From assembly GCA_050084985.1 (NCBI GenBank), contig JBITNC010000001.1:34162001-34226000 (forward strand): DNA of 64,000 bases, read 5' to 3'. The stretch comes from Nageia nagi. Its lineage: Eukaryota > Pinophyta. Positions 36,201 through 48,540 of this stretch are shown piece by piece (within the stretch, counting starts at the first letter, position 1; every line of letters starts with the position of its first letter). The translations under genes were made by a program, and so were the position numbers. The notes under the pieces were generated by a model. The model was given only the letters and a program-made list of their open reading frames with translations, ran no database searches and was not told the DNA's origin.

Positions 36201-37031
36201 TTACAGTCATCGATGCTCAAAAAGTCAAATAGGTTGAGATTGAGATTTAGACTATCAATGTAGTAAATAAAGTTCTATCAGATGATAATGCAAAGTTGTT
36301 ATTGCTCATGAAGAACTTTAGAAAATCCTTGGTGGAGCAAATCGATGATAGAATGATAACATTATCTCACTTACATCTACTCAAGGAGGAAACTATATAG
36401 GATGTCAATGAGTTCTATGCTTAGAATGCTCTCCACAAGCTGGCTCTGGATATACCTAGATTAATATTAGAAAGGATGCAAGTTTGTTTGAGAATTTTAA
36501 TTAAAAAAAAGTTTGCAATAGTCTCTTCCAAGCCAAAATAGTCTTATTAGAAGAGGATCCAAGATATTTGTGAACTTCAAAATTTGGTGTTAAACATGGA
36601 CATAAATAGACACTAGCTCACAAAGTTGGGATTCATTAACAAATTCTTTAATTATTTAATTGAGATGAAGGCTTCCAAATTATGGGAGGAGCAAAATATA
36701 CAAGGTAGTGCTACCAAATAGGTATCCAATACCATTCAATTCTTGGAACAATAATTTTTTGAGACACAAATGTTAGACCTGCAACAAATAAATAAGTTGG
36801 CTCAGGAGGCCATCATAAAATTTTTACATGTTGGAAGGTTGAATAGTATCCTTACAGGGTTTAAAGAGACATAAAGAATATTAAGGCATCCCCTATCCTA
36901 TCACAAGTTGATTATAAAGATCTAAGTGATCTAAATAAAAGGATGCAATCATTCCTCTTACCAGACTTGATGGTAGTAGTTGAGAGTGCAACCATGTCCA
37001 CTTCTGGACAAGCCACTGGGAGTAGCAATTA
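33251..37031 (+). pseudogene. Gypsy 1 third ORF, function unknown
   Basis: Begins MKTRGSRKAVNIM and runs about 3.78 kb to a stop 41 bases before the 3' LTR, with many stops and a few frameshifts. Clear open pieces are 33543-33734 (YVPYESFTYLEFLYSLAHKH) and 33971-34156. A lysine- and serine-rich middle (about 35100-35600) is followed by heptad-like segments such as METKIEKLNEKIN (about 35990-36030) that suggest a coiled coil. The ORF occupies the same place and has the same general layout as the third ORF of gypsy 2. I see no signal peptide or membrane segment, so an envelope role is not supported. Confidence 0.6.
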
Positions 37032-37072
37032 AAGGTTTCTATTCTCTAGTAGGAAAAGAGATGCTAGAAGAT

Positions 37073-38897
37073 TGTATTCTTTTAGAATTACACTCTCAAT
37101 TAGAGTAATACTATTATTATTTATTCTCTATTCTTTATTCTTTAATCCCTGAGAGTTGTATATATAAGAATGCTCGAGAGGGATATTGTTCTCTTAAAAT
37201 ATCTAAGACTTGTAAGTTTTTCTATTCTTTCATTTTATTAATCTCTCCTCTTCTCATTACTTCCCCTTAGAGTGTCAAGAGTCATGTATATAATAGTACC
37301 TAGGAGTCGTATTATTTTCTTAGTACCCAAGTATTATGTAATTGAGAATACCCAAAAGTTATGTCATTATTTATTCTTTATTCTTTAGTGCCTAGGAGTT
37401 AAGAGAACCTAGGAGTTATGTCATCTTCTTCAGAGTACCTAAAAGTATTTTTAAAAAATACCCAAGATTCATGTATATAAGACTATTTAGGAATTATATT
37501 TATTACCTTAGGATCTTTGAGAATTATTGACACAAGTGTCCAAGATTTGCATAAATTTTGAGCCATATTTTTGAAGAACATCAATAGAGCCCATCGATTA
37601 TAAGAGATGATGTATATTTTTTTGGTGAAAATTAGCAAGTCCCAAAGGAGCCAAAATATTACTAGAACCTACCGATTTTGAGAGATTGTGTCATATTTTT
37701 TGGTGAAAATCAATGGGTCTTAGAGGAGCTAGAATATCAATAGTGCCTACCAATTCTAAGAATGATGTCATGATTTTCAATTAAAATCAACAAGTATCAA
37801 AAGAACTAGATCATCGATAGAGCTTGAAAGAAGAACATAGAGCCTGCCAAGCAAGTGTAAGAGTAATACATGAGAAAGAACACCCAAGTCCACTTCATTC
37901 TAAGTGTTTGACCCTCAAGGCCCCATTAATGTGTTAACATTGATTCATTTCCACATAATAGTGGTAGTTCTTCTTGAACCAAGTGAACATAATGTCTATC
38001 AACCACCATTACTCTAATTACTAACACCTACAATAGAGATCATAAAGATTGCAGAGAAGTAAATAGTAGCTAATAGAGTATAATACCAAATCATACCAAT
38101 TAATGTGCAATCAAATAATTACTCAATTAGCTACAATGTTATTCTCAAATTAGCTATAGGGCCAAAGGAGTGATCAACAACATGTTAGAAGGATTGCAGC
38201 TCTATGGACATGGTTGTTCAAAAATTGCAAATTCTTAGATAGTTATGTTGATTAGTACTTATTCACTGTGTAATCTAGCACAGCTGTAGCATTTATGTAA
38301 ATAGTGCTATTTTAGTTATTTCATTCAATGTTAGTAGTTATGTACATTAATGAAACCCAACCACCCAAGGAAGGGGGAAACTATATAAATAGCTAACTTT
38401 TAGAAATAAAAAAGATCAAACATTTTAGCAAATTTATCCAAATTGTAAGAGCCATTCACATATGATAGTATAAATAGACAATGCTTTGCCCTCTTACAAC
38501 AAAATGGTTGTTATTACTTTTATGAATATTATATGTGAAATATTTTTTTGCAAATTATGGCTATGTATTGTGATTATGAGACCCTAGGTGCGAGATAGCT
38601 TGCTATTCTTAATGTTGGCTATAGATTGCTGCCTGTGCTATAATGCTTGGGTTGTAAATTTTCTATTTTAGCTATTTATTTATTTATATTTTTCTTGTAA
38701 CTCTTCATCTTTTTATTCTTATCTTGTTACTTTTGACCTTTAATATAGATATAAATTGACCTATTTTTTGAAGATTGAGCAAAAAACCAACACAAGTGCA
38801 TCCCCACCACTTTGTGCTCTTTCAAGGAACCTACTATTACAGGTAGTGGAGAACATGACTAGACTAAACCCTTGAGGTTATGCTATAACAATCAACA
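37073..38897 (+). repeat. 3' LTR of gypsy 1
   Basis: 1,825 bases, TGTATT to CAACA, matching 24845-26666. It is preceded by a purine-rich run (aggaaaagagatgctagaaga) that may be the polypurine tract and followed by the target copy CAAAC. A 78-base array is at 37578-37811 and a TATA-like tataaatag is near 38385. Confidence 0.88.
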
Positions 38898-40760
38898 CAA
38901 ACTAACCTTAAAATCAAGATGTTGAGATCAGATAATGGAGGAGAATACAATAGTAATGAGTTCAATGACTATTGTGCTAAGTATGGAATCAAGAGGTAAT
39001 TTATGATTCCTTACACTCTTCAATAAAATGCTATTATTGAAAGGAAAAATAGAACAATTATGAAAATGGCTAGATGCATGTTGAGTAATCTTCTTAGTTT
39101 CTTGTAGGGTGAAGCTATAACACTGCTATTTACACCTTGAATAGGTATCCCATAAAAGTTGTTCAAGGTAAAACTCCTTTTGAGGCATGGTCAGAAAGAA
39201 AACCTAACATTTTTCACCTTAAGGTGTTTGGTTGTGTACCATTCTCCTACATTATTTTTGAGAGAAGAAAAAAGTTGGACAAAAAATGTAAAAAATGTAT
39301 CTTTGTAGGTTATGATAGTCAACATAGAGGCTACAAGCTCTACTCTCCATCCTACAAAGTCATATTTATTTCAAAGGATGTAAAGTTTAATGAACTTCCT
39401 AAAGAATCTACTTCTAATGAGGATGTTGATAATCCAAAGGTATCTTTAGTTGCACTTAGTTGGTTAGATATTGATGTAGACAAGTCACCTTAGTAACAAA
39501 ACTCTCCAACTCAAAGGGTAACAAGGAACATGACATTGAACAAATCCTTATTTGCAAATATTAACAACAAGCATGAGCCCTCAACCTTTGAAGAAGCTTC
39601 TAAGAATGAGTGTTGGATGGAATCCATGAAAGTGGAGTATGAGGTGCTTATAAAAAATGAATCAACTAGAAGTGTTCATTATGGAAGGCAAAGAGTCCTT
39701 TGTGTGCAAGCTAAATAAGTCATTGTATGGACTTAGGCAACCACCTAGAGCCTAGTACAATAATATTTTAGAGTATTTTGTAGACATTAGTTTCTCCAAG
39801 TGTTTTTTTGACTTTGATCTATATATACTCAATCAGGGAAAAGATATGATCTTGATTCTCTTTTATATGGATGATATTTTGATAATTAGGAATAATGAAG
39901 AAATTATTCAAGATTGCATATTCTAACTTAAGGCAACATTTGGAATGGCTAATATTGATCTCTTGCACTACTACCTTGGAATGCAAGTATACCAATTAAA
40001 ATATTATACTTATGTTATTCAATCTAAGTATATATCAGACATCTTGCAAAAGTTTAGAATGGAGTGTAGATATGCTATGATCGTAGTCTCTCATAGAATC
40101 ACTATTTCTCTAAGCTCCAACTCTTAAATGGCTGATGCTATAACTTATAGGCAATTAATTGGTAGTCTTTTATACTTGACTATTTACTAGGCCAAGTATT
40201 GCCTTTGCAGTGAATTTGATGGCACCATTCATGCAAAATATTATGTTGAGCACCTCAATGCTATTAAATAAATCTTAAGGTATGTTGTAGGGACTAAGGA
40301 TCTTGCTCTCAAGTATTCTAAGTTCCCTTGTTTGTTCTCTCTAGGTTCTTAGATTATAACTATGGAAGAGATAGAAATGATAGAAAATCAACCTTTGCAT
40401 ATGTGTTTAGAATTGGTTTAGGTGCTATCTCTTGGGCTTCCAAAAACTAGCCTACTATTTCTCTTTTCACCATAGAAGCTAAATACCATGCCATGTCTAT
40501 TGCAACCCAAGAAGCCATTTGGTTAAGGCATCTTTGAAAGAAATTGGTATGAGCAAGATGGCTCATCTTTGATTTTTTAAAAAAATCAATCAATGATCTC
40601 TTTAGCTAAGAATCATGTGTTCCATCAGAGAATAAAACACATAAAAATCATGCCCATTTCATCAAGAAGAAGGTCATTGATGGCATTATACACTTAGAGT
40701 ATTTTCCATCCACCTTGAACTCCATTTACTTATTCACCAAGCCACTCCTAAAATGCTTAG
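38898..40760 (+). pseudogene. Copia A pol, integrase core to RNase H
   Basis: Resumes at [17 protein letters not shown] (second catalytic Asp of integrase kept) with ERKNRT (catalytic Glu) and the GKTPFEAWSERKPN and LKVFGC blocks (39137-39493). Near 39659 about 300 bases present in element B are missing, taking the first half of reverse transcriptase. YMDD is kept at 39864-39875, then LHYYLGMQVY and RQLIGSLLYL. The RNase H end with FTIEAKYHAMSIATQEAIWL lies at about 40465-40530. Stops and frameshifts are common. Confidence 0.85.
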
Positions 40761-41039
40761 TTTTGTAAGCTTAAAGATGCTATTGGGTTGGTGAAGTTAC
40801 CTCAAGGGGGAGTGAAGTTTTGAATTCTTGTGTTGAATTCATGTTTGTGATGACAACTTAATCATTAGGAGGATTTTGTGCTGTATAGTGTTGATTTTGT
40901 TTATACCTTCATGGTAAGATCACTTTGCATGAGAAACTTATACAAATTTTTAAAGCAAAAAAATTGGCCAATCTAGCACTGTTTAATTATCTATTTGTGA
41001 GAAAATCTTATGTGTCTTTTGACATTGTCCAGTTATTTA
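40761..41039 (+). other. Copia A 3' untranslated region, left part
   Basis: Opens with an inner polypurine-like CAAGGGGGAG (40803-40812) and runs to the insertion point of element B. The last bases, attta, pair with atcca after B as a decayed target duplication. It contains the first half of the unit expanded into an array in element B. Confidence 0.75.
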
Positions 41040-41540
41040 TGTTGGAATGTATAATACATTATTGTAAAAGTTGTATTAAATATTTATGTAAATTCACTAA
41101 TACTTAAGGGTATCATGTGATACCTCAATATTTAAGTGAATATGGTAATGTAACTTGTCCTACACTCTATGTCATGAGCATGACCCTTGGGTAAAAGGAT
41201 GTGCATGTCATGCTTTTGTACATTGAATAAAAGGTGATCCAAAGAGGGATTTTGGCCATATAAATAGAAGACTCCCTCTTTGTAATCACACACCAATTTG
41301 TGGATTAAAGTTATGCTATAGGATAGAAGTGTAGGAGTTGAGATTAGGAGGATTGTAAGAGAGTTGTATTTGTGATTGAAGTAAAGATCTAGTTAGTAGA
41401 TGTACTCTAGTTGGATAAACTACTTTACATCTTGAGTTACTTTGTGAGATTGTCTTGTTTGTGGGTTTGTTAATGTGAATTGAAAGCTTTCATATGATTT
41501 TGGTTGATTAGGAATTATCTTGTTAGTGTTAGTTCCTTAA
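41040..41540 (+). repeat. 5' LTR of copia B
   Basis: 501 bases from TGTTGGAATG to TTCCTTAA (the expected terminal CA is mutated). The TATA box ATATAAATAG is at 41258-41267. Confidence 0.88.
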
Positions 41541-41543
41541 TTT

Positions 41544-41555
41544 TGGTATCAGAGC
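41544..41555 (+). other. Primer binding site of copia B
   Basis: TGGTATCAGAGC, an exact match to the tRNA-iMet primer site used by plant copia elements, three bases after the LTR. Confidence 0.92.
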
Positions 41556-44500
41556 CTACTTGGAGGCTCTTCTTTCTATTTCTTCAAACTTGTGAGGTAA
41601 AATCACATTGGATGTATAATTTCTCACTCTCATCCTCTCATTTTTAAAGCTATTTTTGGCTACAATTAGCTTGTTTAAGCTCTTTTTACTTACACATGAG
41701 CTATTTGTGCTAAATTTTTTTAAGTATTATCTTTGCAAATAAGCTTATATTTCTTATACAATAGCTCTTTGGTGTGTAAGAATATTGCTTGGTATAACAA
41801 TATATTATTGTTATAGTTACAATTTTATTTTTCTTTTGCTAATTTTCTTAAGCTATAGCAATGTTATTGCTATGTTATTTCGTTAACCATGTTATAACAA
41901 TGTTATTTGCACTTTTTAATAATATTACTTTTTTTTTTGCTTAATAAGAAAAAGACCTAAGGGGATTTATTGTTAGTTTTACATTATGCGAAAGGAAATT
42001 TGTCAAAAAAATGAGGGACATTAAAAGAGAACATTTTCCAAAAAAAAAAAGAAATACTAATTTCATTTTTTCTACAATTTTTATTTTATAAAGTTATTGT
42101 AGAAAAGAAAATAGTATTAATATACATTTAGTCTCTATATTATATTTAAGCAAAAATCAAAGATTTATTCTTTTTTGGCCTATTTGTGACCTCTAAAAAT
42201 TAAAAGGTTTAATTAAGTATTTACAATTTTTGTTTGGCCTACTCACAGCCTCTCAATGGCCTTAGAAACCTTTCTCTACATTTTGGACTATGTCACCTTC
42301 TCTTCAACATTCAATGCCATGTTAAAAGGCTTGAGCCAATAAAAAAACTCTCACCTTACAAGAAGGCCCTCACACCTCTCAAAATGACCTCATGGCCTAA
42401 TTAGCATAGACTCTTCATGACCCATTCAACACTATGGTATCTAGATGCAACATTTTTTTGTTGTTTTTGCATATTAAATATATGTATTGGTTTGTGCTTT
42501 CATGTGGCCTCTTTTAACAATGTGACACTCTATCTAATTCTTCATTGACCTTGAAAATTCTTTGCTCCTCTTGTTGTATTGCCACCCATGTGGTGGCTTG
42601 CTCCTTCCTTTTTAACCTTCCATCATCTATGGCCACCTTTGTTGTTGTGCTCTCACCACTTTTCCTTACTTATTTTCTCTTCCATGCTATTATGCTTGAG
42701 AGATACACCTTCACCATAGAGGCACTTAATTTCTACATTTAAATGCCCTTGGATCTATGTTTCTTCCACCACCATTGGGGTATGCATGCATAAAGTGGCT
42801 AAAATCACCATAGTTGTAATTGCCTCCACTACGGTTCATCCCTCACCCTTGAATTTGCCCATCTTTGTTTCATCTCTCTGCCAACCTCTTAGCTGCTCTT
42901 TATTGCAATAAGTTGCATAGATCCTTTCTCTCTCTCCTTGCATTTTCTCAATTTGCATCCTCTGCTCCCTTCTCCTCATGTCATGCTCTGGTATTCCCCC
43001 TTATGGTCTCTTTCACCACCACTCATAGCCATCTAGTCTATACTCCTCTCTTTAGTAGCCTACATTGGTTGCCTCTTGATGCCCTTGCATTCCTTTTTTT
43101 TGTAGAGACTTCCTCACTATGGTCTACATTGAGTGGCTTCCTCACCCACCTCACATGCAGATTACTCCTCAACCCCTATGCATAGATTACTTCTCTCTCT
43201 ACACAGCTTCACATTACTTCTTAATTCCTCTTAGCCCTCGTAGCCTCTTCATTCATTCTCTCTCTGCACGGCTACACATTTTTTAATTGCTCCATTTCTT
43301 GCATGCATAGCTACCCTTTTTCTTTATTCCTTTAACCTATAGTGGTTGGTGGGCATTTATTTTTTTTCTTACAAGCCATTATGTTTCTATTAATTAGGAG
43401 TAAATGTATACTCCTTCTTTTTGGTGGGTACATTCAAGTGGAGTGTGGGATTATCTTTCATATTAAATGCTATTCCTTTGTGACCATGCATTCCTCTTAC
43501 AAAATTTAGTACTAGTCATTAATTTCCTTGAAGCTTAATTATGGTTACTTATTTAAATGGAAAAAGTTAATTTTTTAGCAACAGTGGCAATGTTTTTTAC
43601 TAATGATAAAATATGCAATTTTTTTTCTAAGCATTCATTGAAGGGATCAATTTTTAAAAGCAAAAAGGGGGAGGGGAATATTTTAGTTTCTTTTCTTAAA
43701 TCTTTTATCCTTTATACTTTAGAAATTTTTATGCCTCTTTAAAAACTATGGGAATAATGCATTACTTAAATTTTATGATGCAAGCTCATTACTTAATTTT
43801 TTTAAGCTAAATGATGCATGTTTCTTACTTCATTTTTTAAGATGAAAGATATATGCTCCTTACTTATTTGTTAAGTTAATGCATGCTTATGCTTAAATGA
43901 AGCATGTTTAGTACTTAAGTTATGATGCAATTTACTTCCTTATACAAGAATATACTTATGCAAATTAAGTAAATAATGCATGATTGATACTTAATTTTTT
44001 AAAGTTAAATTAATGCATGCTTCTTGCTTATGCTTAGTAATTAATTTGTTTTTTGTTAATAATTGCCTCTTGCTTATGTTTAGCACTTAAATTTTTTTAA
44101 ATGCATATGATTAAATGATGCATGTTTAGTACTTAAATGTATAAGTTAATGATACATGCTTAGAACTTAATTTTTTGTGATGCATGCTCACTACTTAATT
44201 TTTTTTTAAGTTATGGGAATAATGCATTTGATAACTCCCTAATTTTATTTTGCAAAGTATGGAATGAACTTGTGCAAAATTAGGAATGATGTAAAGTGTT
44301 CTTTAAGGGTTGGTAAATAAAATCCATTAGACACTTAGGCTTCAAATTGAATGGATGATATTTTTTTTATGCTTCTTACTTCATGTTTCATTTTTTGCTT
44401 ATGCAAATAAAATTGCAAACATTGATATGAGCAACCCCCTAAAATGAACACATTTGCATGTACATTTTGCAACGTGACTTGTTTGGGGAGCCATGAGGTG

Positions 44501-45080
44501 AGGATAGGTGGACTAGAGCCTTAAAGTATAATGATCCAAGTGGTGAAAATTCCATACTTCTTAATTTCCCCTAAGTTCTCTATTGGTCTAGACATAACTC
44601 TATTAGGTGGATAGGCATGTGTGTAGTGATACCACATGTCCGCACATCCATTTAGGGATTATCTTGATAACCTAGGTGAGAAACTTGAAACCTAATCAAG
44701 ATTAATAATTTGGTCGATCCAATAAACATTAAAACCTTAAAAATAGCTAGTAATTCTCTTTGTGAGAGTATATTGCTACTCAAGGGGAACTAGTTAAGGA
44801 TTGGTAGGACCTAGGCTCCTCTTATATGGGCATCTAGGCGAAGGCCTAATTTTAGACAAGAAAACAAGCCTCAACAATCTCATTCTACATCTATAATTCT
44901 TGAGATGAGAAATGTATTTGGGTACTTAGGTATTATTTGATTGTACATTTGCACTTATGAATCAAATTAAGCATATCTTAAATGTTAAATGTAACATGTA
45001 TTATTTACTTGGTTAAAAATTAACATTTAATGTTGATGATTGAAAACATATGCTTATTATTTCATATTTTTATGTAGCAA
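41556..45080 (+). other. Long leader of copia B
   Basis: 3.5 kb of non-coding sequence. 42240-43330 is pyrimidine-rich (many cttc and cctc words) but lacks the 113-base array of A and C. 43745-44240 is a loose array of atgcatgctta...acttaatttttt units. 44280-44890 matches the pre-gag block of A and C. Open frames such as 42545-42742 and 42865-43185 look incidental. Confidence 0.7.
43745..44240 (+). repeat. Degenerate array of ATGCATGCTTA units in leader B
   Basis: About a dozen loose units of roughly 35-45 bases built from atgcatg(c/t)tta, a variable base or two, then acttaattttttaagtta. Elements A (about 22110-22260) and C (about 52790-52960) have only about four. The unit contains near-palindromes (atgcat, ttaagttaa). 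Confidence 0.6.
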
Positions 45081-46040
45081 ATAGAAGAATCCTTTTTACC
45101 CAAATAGATTATTGATGGTTCCAACTATGGAATTTGGGAACCTCAGATGAGAGCTGAATTACAGGTAAGGAAGCTATGGTAAATAGTGGATGAGAACCTT
45201 GTACCTCTTATAGATGAGAAGGCACTAGAGGCTTACAACATAGGAAATAAGTTGGCAACCTCCATGATTTATTATGTAGTTTTATATGATATGCTCTTGA
45301 TGATATCCTCTTTAACCTTAGCAAAGGAAGCATGGGATAAGCTAAAGCAAATTTACCTTGGTTCAAATTTTGCAAGAAGGTTTACCATTCTCCAAAAGTT
45401 GATTCAATGTCATCAAAGGGAAGATGAAAATATGGTTATCTACTTGAATAAAGTCATTGACCTAAGGACCCAACTTGTTGCTTGTGAATGTAATTGAATC
45501 AATTATGAGTTCATGGTCTTCATCATTCTTCAAAACCTCTCTTCAAAGTTTGGAAATTTTGTAATAGTTATAGAAATAAGGCTTGATGAGAAGAAGAAGT
45601 CATCTCCTTTGAGAACCTTTCAAGGCACCTATTGAAGTATGAGGAAACCCTTAATAATAAAGAGTTGATTTCTTCTCTTAAGGATAATAACATTGCTCTT
45701 GGATAAACCGCAACTCCTTTCAAGAATAAGTTCAACTAATAAAAGAAATCTTACCCTTCTTCCCCCAAAAGGTTTGAGAAAAGAGGCAGTGGCTATAATA
45801 GCAACAGGAACAACATAAACAACAACCATAGTAGTAGGAATAATGATAATAACAATCACTTCAAACAAAGAGATGGAAAAGGCAAAGTAAACACTCCTTA
45901 TCCAAAGGGAAAGTTTGATGGAAATTGTAACTATTTTGGCATTCAAGGTCATACAAAAGTTGATTGTTACAAAAAAGAAGAGAGGAAAAGTAAAAGGAAA
46001 TGGAAATGTAAAGACTACAAAGAAAAGAAAAATACTCATG
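45081..46040 (+). pseudogene. Copia B gag
   Basis: The start ATG of A and C reads ATA here (45081). MDENLVPLIDEKALEAYN, AKEAWDKLKQIYLGSNFARR, FTILQKLIQCHQRED and YLNKVIDLRTQL (to about 45497) show the UBN2/copia-type Gag. The zinc knuckle reads CNYFGIQGHTKVDC (about 45928-45969): the second Cys is Phe. The Asn-rich stretch before it is shorter than in A. A frameshift follows the first 103 codons. Confidence 0.85.
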
Positions 46041-46059
46041 CTAGTTTTGCTGAGATACT

Positions 46060-47400
46060 CTACTCCATGTATCGCACTTTTTCATCTAAATGGATTATTG
46101 ACTCTAGTTGCACTAATCACCTATGCTTTGAAAAAGAAAAGTTTAAGAACTTTCACAAGTATAATAAAGATATAGTTGTGATAGGTGATAACTCTACCCT
46201 TGAAGTCCAAGGAATTAGGAGTGTGCTAATTCATGAAAAGGTTCTTAATAATGTTCTTTATGTTCTTAAGTTAAAGATGAACCTTCTCTCAATGATCCAA
46301 GTTGTTAAAAAAGGGTACTCTTTTGAGTTCAAATTTCAATCCTTGTGTATTAAGAAAGGACTTTCCACTTTGGTTAAAGGATCAGTGAAAGATAACCTTT
46401 ACATTGTGGATCAAGTACCATCAAAGATGTGTCTTGCTTCTAATGTGTGTTCTAAAGGTAATCTTTTCCATCATTATTTATGGCACCTTAACCACAAGAG
46501 TATTCAAGTAATGAAATACTAAGAACTTGTGGAAGGTTTGTCTTCAATTTGTCCTTCATTTGATCTATATGAGAAGTATATTTTTGGTATGATGCATAGA
46601 TAAAAATTTGAAAAAGATAGGGCAACAAGAGCATCTCAACTTCTTCAACTTATGCATTCAAATTTGATGGGTCCATTTTAGAATAAGTCACTTGGAGGAG
46701 CATCTTACATCTTAACCTTCATTGATGAATTTAGTAGGATGACCTTTGGGTATCTACTTGAGCATAAATATTAAATTTTTGAGAGTTTTGAGGCCTTTAA
46801 AGCCTTTTTTAAGAATTAAACTAACCTTAAAATCAAAATGTTGAGATCAGATAATGGAGGAGAATATAATAGCAATGAGTTTGATTTTAATTACTATTTG
46901 TTAAGTATGTAATCAAGAGGTAGTTTAAAATTCCATACACTCCTCAGTAGAATGATGTTGCCAAATAGAAAAATAGAACAATCATAGAGATGGCTAGATG
47001 CATGTTGGGTAATATTCCTAAGTTCTTATGGGGTGAAGCTATGAGCACTACTATTTACACCTTGAATAGGTGTTCCACAAAATATATTCAATGTAAAACT
47101 CCTTTTGAGGGATAGTTAGAAAGAAAACCTAACATTTCTCATATTAGGGTGTTTGGTTGTGAAGCTTTCTCCTACATTATTTCTAAGAAAAGGAAGAAAT
47201 TTGACAAAATAGTTGAAAAATCCATCTTTGTGGGTTATGATAGTCAACATAAAGGCTATAGGATCTACTCTCAAATGTATAAAGTAGTGTTAATTTTAAA
47301 GGATGTAAAGTTCAATGAACTTCTTAAAGAATATGCTTCTAACAAGGATGTTAATAATCTAGAGGACTCTTCAGTTGCTCATAGCTAGTTGGATATTGAT
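46060..47400 (+). pseudogene. Copia B protease and integrase
   Basis: The open stretch 46067-46522 (151 codons) has WIIDSSCTNHLCFE, the protease loop with DSG changed to DSS at 46100-46108, then IGDNSTLEVQG and the GAG-pre-integrase segment with LWHLNHKSIQVMKY. The integrase core shows LGGASYIL, DEFSRMTFGYL and [10 protein letters not shown]. The catalytic Glu region is eroded (the usual ERKNRT reads as a Lys- and Asn-rich remnant). VFGCEAFSYI, KSIFVGYDSQHKGYRIY and DVKFNELLKE end at about 47388. It is interrupted by stops. Confidence 0.85.
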
Positions 47401-47499
47401 ATAGATAAGTCATCATAAAAATAAAATTCTCCAACATAAAGGGTAACAAGGAGCATGATCTTGAACAAATTCTTAATTTCCAATATTGAAAACAACCGT

Positions 47500-48540
47500 G
47501 AGCCCTCAACCTTCAAAGAAGCTCCTAAACACAAGTGCTGGATAGAAGCCATGAAAGTGGAGTATGAGATGCTTATGAAAAATAAAACTTGGGAATTGGT
47601 TCCTTATCCCAATGAAAAAAATGATTGGTAATAAGTGGATCTACAAGGTCAAGTTCAATTCAGTTAGAGATATTGAGAAATATAAGACAAGGTTAGTAGC
47701 TAAAATATTTGCTTAGAAATACGATGTAGATTATGAGAAAACCTTTGCTCCCATAGAAAAGATGCCTACTATGAGAGTTATTCTTGCTATTTTTGCAGCT
47801 CAAGAATATAAAGTTTTTCAACTTGATGTCAAGAGTGCATTTCTTAATGGTGAATTTGATGTGAAAATCTTCATGAATCCATTAGAAAGGTTTATTATGG
47901 AAGGCAAAGAGTCCTTTGTGTGCAAGCTAAAGAAGTCTTTGTATGGACTTAAGCAAGCACCTCAATCTTGGTATAGGAAGATTTTAGGGTATTTTGCAAA
48001 TATTAGATTCTCCAAGTGTTTTTTTGTCTTTGATCTATATATGTTCAATCAAGGAAAATATATGGTCTTGATTCTCTTTTATGTGGATGATCTTTTGATA
48101 ATTGAAAACAATGAAAAAAACATTCAAAAGTGCATATCCAAAATTAAGGTAATGTTTGAAATGATTGATCTTGGTCTCTTGCACTACTATCTTAGAATAA
48201 AAGTGTATCAATACAAGGATTGTACTTACTTTAGTCAACCTAAGTATATATCATACATCTTGCAGAAGTTTGAGATGGAGGAGTATAGAAATGCTGCAAT
48301 CCCAATCTCTCTTAAAATCACTGTTTCTCTAAGCTCCAACTCTTAGTTAGCTGATGCTATAGCTTACAGGTAATTAATTGGTAGTCTTTTGTATTTGACT
48401 ATATTTAGGCCAAATATTACCTTTGCAATGAATCTGATGGTACAATTCATGCAAAAACCTTATGTTGAGAACCTTAATGCTATTAAGCAAATTTTGAGGT
48501 ATGTTACAAGGATTAAGGATCTTGCTCTCAAGTATTCCAA
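47500..48540 (+). pseudogene. Copia B reverse transcriptase, RNase H truncated
   Basis: An unbroken stretch of 194 codons (47762-48346) covers most of reverse transcriptase: FQLDVKSAFLNGEFD, SLYGLKQAPQSWYRKI, YVDDLL at 48080-48097 and LLHYYLRIKVYQ. The N-terminal part is at 47500-47760 in other frames. RQ-LIGSLLYL and ILRYV follow, but at 48540 the sequence jumps to the inner polypurine-like tract. Most of RNase H (about 450 bases kept in element A) is deleted. Confidence 0.88.

Larger units (their letters stand above)
24845..38897 (+). mobile_element. Gypsy element 1, 14.05 kb, inserted in copia A integrase
   Basis: Ty3/gypsy element with LTRs of about 1.82 kb, five-base target duplication and domains in the order gag, protease, RNase H-like, reverse transcriptase, RNase H, integrase, then a long third ORF. 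The RNase H-like domain before reverse transcriptase and the ORF after integrase are unusual. Catalytic residues are lost at several sites (protease DTG to DTR, integrase Asp to Asn and Glu to Lys), so it is dead. The insertion is younger than element A. Confidence 0.9.

Noticed and set aside
33251-37031. Naming the third ORF of the gypsy elements as an envelope gene
   Set aside because: Its position after integrase would fit, but no signal peptide, transmembrane segment or envelope motif is visible; basic clusters and coiled coil point to a soluble protein.
45629-46039. Minus-strand frames opposite copia gag (also 23654-23983 and 54418-54816)
   Set aside because: They are mirror frames of the Asn- and Lys-rich gag end; the hydrophobic translation is a by-product of AAC, AAT and AAA codons on the coding strand.
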